This document shows, piece by piece, positions 13,601-24,100 of a stretch of 64,000 nucleotides of DNA. Made by a program: the position numbers and the translations under genes. Source of the stretch: Liolophura sinensis. Taxonomy: Eukaryota > Mollusca > Polyplacophora > Chitonida > Chitonidae. Position 1 is the first letter of the stretch, and the number at the start of each line of letters is the position of its first letter. Below the pieces are notes generated by a model. The model made no database searches, was not told where the DNA came from, and was given only the letters and a program-made list of their open reading frames with translations. The DNA lies in assembly GCF_032854445.1 (NCBI RefSeq), contig NC_088304.1:14025704-14089703 (forward strand), written 5' to 3'.

Positions 13601-15108
13601 GGATAGTTCTTGTGAATGGTCTGTGGAGATTTGGTCTTTCATTCCTTGTAGGGTAGAGGTGTACATCACACTGCATTTTGAAAATGGTTTAAAAAGTTGT
13701 TGGATTTTACTCTCTATGCTGTACGTCTTTAATTATGTTCTGTTGTTTGGATACGTGTGAGCTATTCTGAGCTTGGGAAATCCCAGATAATATGGTTTGG
13801 GGACGAATTCCAGGTACGAAAGGCCAGAATCTGTGGATTTAGATAATACTAAATTTTGCTGACATAGATCTTTGTTCAAATACATAAAGTTAAAGCTGGA
13901 ATTTTAATGTAAGTGACCTTTGCAGTGTCAGTGACCTCTGCAGTGTCAATTACATCTACGCTGTTTGTCCAGGGCTTTATAATATTCACAGCTTCAGTTT
14001 CGCAATCATCAACAACTTCACACAAAAACCACACCAACAGGAATTTTGAATGAAAAGAACTAAAAGACAAAGAACTGTGGTTATTTAGGGCAGCTAAGAG
14101 CTGTTTTTTTTTTTCATCTTCTTGCCTCTGAACTCATCATCTTACATTTGAGCAGATCAGAAGATGTTCAGGGTCTCTTTTTTAGGGCTACTTTCATATA
14201 CAAACATGCATGAAAATTGCATTCAAGGATATCTGAGCGGTAAAAATGTGAAAAATGTCTCAAGGCACTGACAAGAACCAATTTAGTTCATGTTAACAAT
14301 CTCCGGTCGTAAGTGGGAAGGTCTGGCAGCAACCTGCGGATGGTCGTGGGTTTCTCCCTCTGCCCGGTTTCCTCCCACCATAATGCTGGCCGCCGTCGTA
14401 TAAGTGAAATATTCTTGAGTACGGCGTAAAACACCAATCAAATAAATCATGTTAACAAAATGAAAAAAAAAAAAAGAGTTCCGAGAGAAGGGGGGAGACA
14501 ATCACTTTCATTACCAACTCTCCATTGTCTCCCCTGATCACATCTTAAAGGTAAAGATAACACTAAAATGAAGTATACGTCACATGAAAGACCATTAAAA
14601 ACTGTCCAGCTAGATACTTGACATTCTTAAACATGTTCAATGCGGCGAGTGCATTCATAGATCTATATGTTTATGTATTTTGAATGATAAAATGTAACAG
14701 TTTTATGTCAAGTAAGCTGAAAAAACCTTATGTGACGTCACTTGTCGCAATGTGGTCAGAATCTATCACCATAGAATAAAATGTTCAAATATATTTTACT
14801 AGGTTGAAAAAAAAAAGAAACCAAGCTATTTTCCCGGACAGTTTTTAATGGTCTTTCATCTGATACATACTTCGTTTTACCTTTTTCTTTGCCTTTAAAC
14901 ATGTTCCGGGTACTTTCATACCGAATACTTCAACAATGCCTTTTATTGCCGCCTGCTTTGTCGTTGAGCGTTGAAAGGAAACAGGACTGGTTGGCTCGGT
15001 TTCGGTATACTGTGACTGGGTGGGGTGTCATGTCTGGTGTCTTGGGCATGATACTTCAGCGGCTGGAGCACTTTGGAACTCTCATGAACTCTTCCTGCCA
15101 CTAGAAAC

Positions 15109-15197
<89 letters not shown>

Positions 15198-18100
15198 ACC
15201 ACACCAAGTGTCTCCTCGTCTCCATATGAATGGAAAATCGCTAAGTACGACATAAAAACCCAGGGATACATACATACATGCATTCTTAAACATGTTGTTG
15301 TAGAAAGGAAGACGGAGGAAAATGAAAACAGCGAAGACGAGGAGAATGATTCGGGTGCAACTATTACGGAGTAAGATTCTTCTTCAGGATTGATTGCTTT
15401 ATATGGTCTCCTGACTTAGATTAACCTAATAAAGAGCGGAAAATATAGAAAACCACGATGAAATATTACCATTATTTTTTTTAATGAGATGAAATTTTTC
15501 AATTATGTAACAATTGATGAAGCGATATCATTATTTGTGAATTGATGAGATGTTACCAATATTTTAAAAAAGTGATTACATTCTGCTAATATTTGAAAAA
15601 ATAAACATGGACAATTGGCGAATATTTAAGAAAAATGATGAAACGTTGACCATATATTTTAGAACTGATTAAAGGTGACAAATTGTCGCCAATGATTGTT
15701 CAGTACGTGATATCAAGACATGACATTATGATTAACAGGTTCGCATATGTTATCATTTTAGAATGACAATCACCTCAGACATATACAAGCAGTGGCATGC
15801 CATAATGTGTGAAATAGAAACGAAATGCTGATGTGTAAATCTCTTGCCTACGACAAATACTTAGATATTAGGGCTTAAATACTACTCCATCAATGCTTTT
15901 ATGGATGCCGATTATGAATTTTTTTCTTACGATAGAAACATTGCGTTTGGCAAATAGCATCCCTTATATAAATATAAATGTAAGATATTTTAACATAAGA
16001 TTTCACAATATATTAATTTATAATACAATTATATATATATATATATACATGTATATATATATATATAATTGTATTATAAATTAATATATTGTGAAATCTT
16101 ATGTTAAAATATATATTTGTATTATAAATTAATATATTGTGAAATCTTATGTTAAATGTGCAAGTTAAGCACGGAGTGGACTGGTTCTCAGACTATAAGG
16201 TTTTATAAAGTTAGTCTGGACATAGAATTTTTATCGATATGTGGCAATTCTTAAACGAGTTAATGCACTGAAGGCAAGTCATGACAGACAAACGGACGGA
16301 CGGACGGACGGATGGACAATAATTAATATCCTCGCTATTTATGAAAGCGTGAGGTGAAAAAAACAGCCGACCCAAGTGAACTTGGATCTTTTCTTTTTTA
16401 AAGGGTATAATGTTGCAACTTTTTGCTTTACAGCAGTGAGCATCAGGACGAGGTCAAACGGTTGTACAAGGCGTTTAGTCTCTGCATTTCTCACGGCACT
16501 TCGATTGGCTCCACAACCATATTAACGGGACACCCGTCTAACTTTGTCTCTCTGGCGCTGATCGAGCAGTAAGTGAAAGCATACAAACGAATTAACAGAA
16601 GTATATAAACTGTAGAGGGATGAATGCCACTTTCCCATTATATGATTTCCAATCATAGTAGTGCGGTGAATACTGATTAGTATAATAAAATACCAAGATG
16701 TTTATTTTTTTGCTTCCAGGATTTATGAGCCTTACGGTATTTCTTCCAAGTTGTCGTTCGTCGGATGGCTTGTATACGCTGGTCCAATTTGTGTTATTCT
16801 AATATTCCTGGCTTGGGTTTGGTACGTCATCTTATTTCTTCGAGGAAAGTAAGTATTTTACAATGTAAATTCCGTTAGTCACTCTGTCGTCTTGCATGTT
16901 TTTCGGCCCTGTTAGTCACTTTTTCTTCTTGCGTGCATTTCGACGATTTTCACATTGTCTTCTTTCATGTACTTCGACCCTATTTGTCACATTGTCATCT
17001 TAAATGCATTTCGGCCCATTAAGTCACTTTGTATTTTTGCATGTAATTTTTATCCTGTTAGTCACATTGTTGTATTACATTAATTTAGGCCTTTATACTC
17101 ATTTTTGTATCCTGGCATGTAATTTTGACTTCTTGCATATAACATATAAATTTCGGCCCTGTTAGTCACTCTGTTTTCTTGCATGTAACATATAAATTTC
17201 GGCCTTGTTAGTCACTCTGTTTTCTTACATGTAACTTATAAATTTCGGCCCTGTTAGTCACTCTGTTTTCTTGCATGTATTTAATTTCGGTCCTGTTAGT
17301 CAATTTGTCTTGTTGGGTGCATTGCAATACTATTAGTCACATTGTCTTCTTGCGTGTAATTTCTGCCTTGTTAGTCACATTGTCGACTTGCATGTCTATA
17401 TCTGCCCTGTTAGTCAGCTTTTGTTCTTGCATGCTTTTCGGCCCTATATGTATTAGTCACTGTCTTCTTGCACGTAAATTTCTGTCCTTTCAGTCACTTT
17501 TTCTCCTTAAGTGTAAATTTTCCCCGTGTTAGTCACTTTGCCTTTTTGCTTGCATTTCGAACCTGTTGGTCACTCTGTCTTTTTGCATGTAACTTTCTGT
17601 CCTGTTAGTCACTTGGCCTTTTTGCTTGCACTTCGACCCTCTTAGTCACTATCTTTTTGCGTGTATTTCGGTCATATTAGTCACTCTGTCTTTTTGCATG
17701 TAACTTTCTGTCCTGTTAGTCACTTCGCCTTTTTGCTTGCATTTCGACCCTATTAGTTACTCTGTCTTTTTGAACGCTTTTCGGTCCTGTTAGTCACTCT
17801 GTCTTCTTGCACGCTTTTCGACCCTTTTGGTCACTATCTTTTTGCGTGTATTTCGGTCCTGTTAGTCACTCTGTGTTCTTGCATGTAACTTTCTGTCCTG
17901 TTAGTCACTTCACCTTTTTGCTTGCATTTCGACCCTGTTAGTCACTCTGTCTTTTTGAGCGTTTTTCGGTCCTGTTAGTCACTCTGTCTGACTTGCGTGT
18001 TTTTCGGTCGCATGTATTTCTGCCCTATTAGTCATTTTGTCTTCTTGCTTGTACTTATAGAGGTCTTTGCCGGAGGTCCAGAATGACCGCTGAGATGGAA

Positions 18101-21100
18101 AATGCAGAAAAACGATTAAAGGAGTATCTCAGGGACGAGTATAAAAAGTTGGGTTCAGTCACGTGAGTTATTTAAAGCTTCAGATGAAAGAGTTTGAAAA
18201 GTTAGTTATAAATATGATCTTAAATATTTTTTCGATTTTTCTGGAATCAGAAAAAAGACATTTGAAAATAATTTTTGTATGATGGTTATGAGGGAATACC
18301 TCTTGGCATACATTTATATCTCTGCATGGAGATAGTCCCATTTACTCACCATACAAAGATATTTCAAATAGCCTTTCTCCTGAAAGAAAATTTAAGACTG
18401 TATTTGCAAATAGATTTACACGCTCTTTTATCCGATATTTCCATCATTTCTATGTTTTCTTGTCTGTTAAGAGGGTTTTAACCCTTATCACTCACGAGGC
18501 AGTCCTCTAAACCTTTATACAAAGCAAATCCGTCCCAATTTTCTTATTCAAGACCACGGGTCCTTTGCTATGCAATGGGCTACCAACAACTCTAAGATGA
18601 GTTCAATCCAAGTCCTACTTCTGTTACAACATTTTTCCTTCTTACGATATTGCAGTTTACATGTGGACTATTTTGTCACTGTTTAAACATTGCATAGTTC
18701 GGTAAACTAAGCACACATAATCTACCTTAGAATATTCCAGAATGCGCTCAGTTCGGTGCCTGTTTGTTTACATCAAGTGTTCAGGAATTTTCTTATTCTG
18801 GAAAATTCCACCAGGCTATATAAGACCTACGAGAGAAGGGAGAGAAAAGAGATAGGAGAAAGGAGAATTATTGAGAGTTTTGGATGCTTTCACTGTGTGT
18901 TACATTAGTAGGCCTTTTGTGCTGAATTTTGGTGTTTCTATAGCCTCTGGCTTTGTTATATCCTATCTCCACCGAGCACTTGTTCAGTCTGAACGTGTAT
19001 GTTTAATTTGTGCTCTTGTATACACGGTGCTTATTAGTACACAGACCCTGTCTGTGGAATTTTGTGTATATTTCGTCATACACTCAGTTATACTGTGGAT
19101 TTTCCATCTTGTGAATTTGCCTCTGAGCATTTATGCCTGTGTGGCATATATATTGTGGAATATATGCGTATGTTTGGACTTGACACCGTAAGTGCCTTAG
19201 TATTTGTATAGATACTGCTATCCTTTCTTGTTAAACTTAAGTACTTTAATATTTGTATAAGTCCTATTATCTGTTCTTGTTAAGCTAATAAATTGTTGTA
19301 AAATAAAATCTGCTAGTTTTGGTTACTTTTTTGTGTGGCTAAACTGTCGTGTATTTCGAACAAGCCATCTCTTTATAATACAGGCAGTTTGGGTCGTAAC
19401 ATAATGAAGTGATAGGGAAGTGATATACACTATTTTTATAATTCTGTTTTAAAATTTAAGCCTCAGCCTGTCAGTTATTCCTGTGTTTACTGTTCTTGAA
19501 TGGGATAGAAAAAGCTATGACCTTTATGTACGTTTTACTGTCATTTCTTTTAAAACTAATAATGTATTACATTTTTTTAAAAACTAATAATGTATTACAT
19601 GGTTTTTTAAACTAATAATGTATTACATTTTTTTAAACTAATAATGTATTACATGTACATACACGACTGACTGTTTTGTAATACAATGTAACTGTTTCCA
19701 CTGCATACATGCTTAAATAATAAATTAAGCAATCAATCAATCAGTTAATCGATTAAATAAGCACTCGCAAATTTGACTAAATACAGTGTACTTAGCAAAA
19801 AAGCTCTCGCATAATAGACAAAACACTTTAGCAAGCGACTTTCATTATTCACCTCAGCTGAGCATATCGAAGGATGTCATTATTAAGTGAACATCGCCAC
19901 CATGTGGCTGAAATACTGCCGATGTGGCGTTAAGCCATAATCATTCATTTTATTAAGTGAACATCAGCCTTGGTGGATAACGAGAATTGACATTGTCCGC
20001 GGGTGGATCATTGAAATGGACACAATATAATTTCACTCTTATGTTATGAATTTAGTCATATACGAATTTCTGCAAAGGCTAATCATTATACAGTAATTAT
20101 GTACATTTATTAAACTACATGCGCATTTTTTTTTTTACATAATCGAGATGTAGGCTTTGATGATGGAAATGAGCTATTTTCCCGTTATTTACAGTTATCC
20201 AGAAATCCTCGTGATGATTATGATGCTGTCCATGATGATTCTCTTCATCACAGAAGATTTGTACTTTACCAAAGGCTGGGACTCGTGGTTTAAACCTGGG
20301 TAGGAATTCCATTTTATACTTTGTTTTCGGGGCCTCCGTGGCTCAGTTGGTTAGCACGCTGGCGCAGCGTAATGACCCAGGAGTCTCTCGCCAATGCGGT
20401 CGCTGTGAGTTCAAGTCCAGCTCATGCTGGCTTCCTCTCCGGCCGTACGTGGGAAGGTCTGCCAGCAACCTGCGGATGGTCGTGGGTTTCCCCCAGGCAC
20501 AGCCCGGTTTCCTCCCATCATAATGCTGGCCGCCGTGGTATAAGTGAAATATTCTTGAGTACGGCGTAAAACACCAATCAAATAAATAAGTAACTAAATA
20601 AATACTTTGTTTTCAGTACGTGAATGGATTGAATATTAAAAATGAAACCTGAGTGATGAGAAGAAGCGGAACTATGGTAGCCCGTCCACCCTTCCACCCC
20701 TCCTCTCAAAAATGAGATAATCCATTTTCTCCTAAAGCGACACCCATGTAATCGTCTTGGGACGGATCAAAAGTTACATGAATACAGGATCGTCGCTGAT
20801 CGGCTAATGTAAGAGATAGGTCAGGCGCCTGAATTTTAGGTGTGACAAGCGTTACCAAGGCTACGAGCTTTAAGCCAGGACATCCTATCTCCGCTGTCAG
20901 ACAATCAGCGCCTATTTTTCATCCCTTTAAGATACCACCTATGAAGACCTTTCATTTCCTAGTATGCAACAGTACTTTTTGTGCTCATGCTATGAAAAGA
21001 AAGTTGTGTGTTATGACACCCTGAGTTATGCTAGGTGTTCCGGTCCACTATGACGTGTTGTAGGCGAAATTTGTTTTATATATGTGATAGGTGTTCTAGA

Positions 21101-24100
21101 GGGCAAAGCCAAGACCATCCGCAGGTTGCTGGGGACCTTCCCACCTAGGCCAGGCTTACACTCACAGCCACCGCTATGGTGGAAGCCGCCTAGTGATGTT
21201 GGCGAAGCAGATAGAGGTGCATTGCTATAGCCATGCGACGTAATGAGGCGGGCAATGGAGGCGAAGTAGATCGAGGTGCATTACTGTGAACATTCGACGT
21301 AATGAGGCGTGTGATATAGACGAAATAGATAGAGGTGCATTACTGTGACAGTACAACGTATTGAGGCGGGTGGTGTATGGGCGAAGTAGATCGAGGTGCA
21401 TTACTGTGAACATGCGACGTGATGAGGCGGGTGGTGTATGGGCGAAGTAGATCGAGGTGCATTACTGTGAACATGCGACGTGATGGGGCGGGTGGTGTAT
21501 GGGCGAAGTAGATCGAGGTTCATTACTGTGAACATGCGAAGTAATGGGGCGGGTGGTATATGGGCGAAGTAGATCGAGGTGCATTACTGTGAACATGCGA
21601 CGTAATGAGGCGTGTGATATAGACGAAATAGATAGAGGTGCATTACTGTGACAGTACAACGTATTGAGGCGGGTGGTGTATGGGCGAAGTAGATCGAGGT
21701 GCATTACTGTGAACATGCGACGTGATGAGGCGGGTGGTGTATGGGCGAAGTAGATCGAGGTGCATTACTGTGAACATGCGACGTGATGGGGCGGGTGGTG
21801 TATGGGCGAAGTAGATCGAGGTTCATTACTGTGAACATGCGACGTAATGGGGCGGGTGGTATATGGGCGAAGTAGATCGAGGTGCATTACTGTGACCATG
21901 CGACGTATTGGGGCGGGTGGTGTATGGGCGAAGTAGATCGAGGTGCATTACTGTGATTATGCGACGTAATGGGGCGGGTGGTGTATGGGCGAAATAGATC
22001 GAGGTGCATTACTGTGACCATGGGACGTGATGAGGCGGGTGGTGTATGGGCGAAATAGATCGAGGTGCATTACTGTGATTATGCGACGTGATGGGGCGGG
22101 TGGTGTATGGGCGAAGTGGATCGAGGTGCATTACTGTGATTATGCGACGTAATGGGGCGGGTGGTGTATGGGCGAAGTGGATCGAGGTGCATTACTGTGA
22201 TTATGCGACGTAATGGGGCGGGTGGTGTATGGGCGAAGTGGATCGAGGTGCATTACTGTGATTATGCGACGTAGTTGTTCGGGTCGTGTATGGGAGAAGT
22301 AGACAGAGGTGCATTACTGTGAACATGCGACGTAATGAGGTGTGAGGTGAGTGGTACGTGGTACTCTAACTTGGAAATCTACAGAAAACTTATGTTTTTT
22401 TCCATATAGGTTTGTTGGCGCGGCGGGACCAGCCATATTAATACTGACTCTGATGTTCATTATTCCCGCTAAATCGCCATTGGAACTTCTGCGACGTAAA
22501 GGCAAAGGTGCTGTACTCGAAGTGTAACCTGTCACATATGGTGGCTTATTTATTTACTTTTTTATTTGATTGGTGTTTTTCGCCATACTCAAGAATATTT
22601 CACTTATACGATGGTGTCCAGCATTGTTTTGGGAGGAAACAGGGCGGACCCGGGGTAAACCAACGATCATCCACAGGTTGCTGCAAGACTTTTCCACGTA
22701 CGACAGGAAAGGAAGCCGGAATGAGCTGGGGGCTGCTTCTCAAAACAGTCGTAACGTTACGCCAGTCGCAAATACCATGGCGTAACCATATGCCAGACTT
22801 TGCCGTACGACCGAGGGCGGAAACCATGACCTGAAACTCACAGCGGCTGCATTGGTGAGAGGCCCCTGGGTAATTGCACGTTAACCACTCAGAGTTGTTT
22901 AATAGTGGAACTCTCAGTGTACACAATTAGGTAAACATGTAATTTGTAGTACACAAAGATGTGTCTGTTATCTATTCGTCGAAACACATTAAAGCACACA
23001 TTTATGCGCCTGTGTAGATTTGCTACACTGAATGTGTACCTGTACACCTGTTATACACAGTTAGGAGCATCCGCGGCCGATGTGTTAGTGTTTTCTCACC
23101 AAAGCAAGCGCTGTGAGTTCAAGTCCACCTCATGTTGACTTCCTCTCCGGTCGCACGTAAATCTTCACAAGACACATACTGAAAAATCTGTCTGAAATAT
23201 ATTTCTTTCTAAACAATCCCCAGCGTGCAGAATGCAAAGAGGTCATATATTTGAATTCTGAAGTTGACTTTGTGGGCAGGTATTGGAATTTTTAGGTCTT
23301 ATCACATCATTGCAATTCATTTCTCTCTGTAATGTTTACCTAAATTAACAGAATTCTGTTCCGTTGGCCCTGCTCTTTACAGTCTGGTATGTACTCAAAG
23401 TACCCACACGCTTCTTGGATGCACGCTGAGACTTTACTATGACGTCATTGGTCCTGACGTCATCAAGTCCAGTCAACATAGTCCCTACAGAGCTCAAATA
23501 TTTGAGTTCGGTTAATTCTTTTACTTTTAGAAATATAAGAAAAAATCTGTGCAGAATCAGTTTTCAGTTTTTAAATTTTGGTTAGAATTAGATTGAAATT
23601 TGTCGTCAATAATTTTGACATTTTTCATCTCAGTTAAAATAGTATCATTCTAAGTAGTTCCTGAAAATTAATATATATATTTTTTTAAATTGTAGACAAG
23701 AGCAATAATCGGTTTGCACCATTACTGTCTTGGTCGGACGTTAACAAGAGTCTGCCTTGGTATATAATACTATTGATCGGGGCGGGGTTTGCTGTGACGA
23801 AAGCCTGTGAGGTAAGTTCATTGGATGTCGCATGGAGCTTTTGGCACTTTGCTTCATAAAAGTGTCTCATTTCCCTTAACCCAGTGGGTAGGGGCTGTAA
23901 ATTCATCGTGTTGAATAGATCGCCACGTTGGATGCATGAACAGTTGCAATCAAAGGGCAGCTGAAAAAATACATAAATGTATTTTGATTAACTTTGGAAG
24001 CATGGTTCACGATTTGAACACTGATTCATTCATTCACCAAGAACATTCTATGCGTCTTTCCAACATCATTGGAACGTCCATTTTGCCTGTTCATTATACT

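Noticed and set aside
18871-19191. 106-codon open frame
   Set aside because: Lies inside the probable solo LTR and shows no domain.
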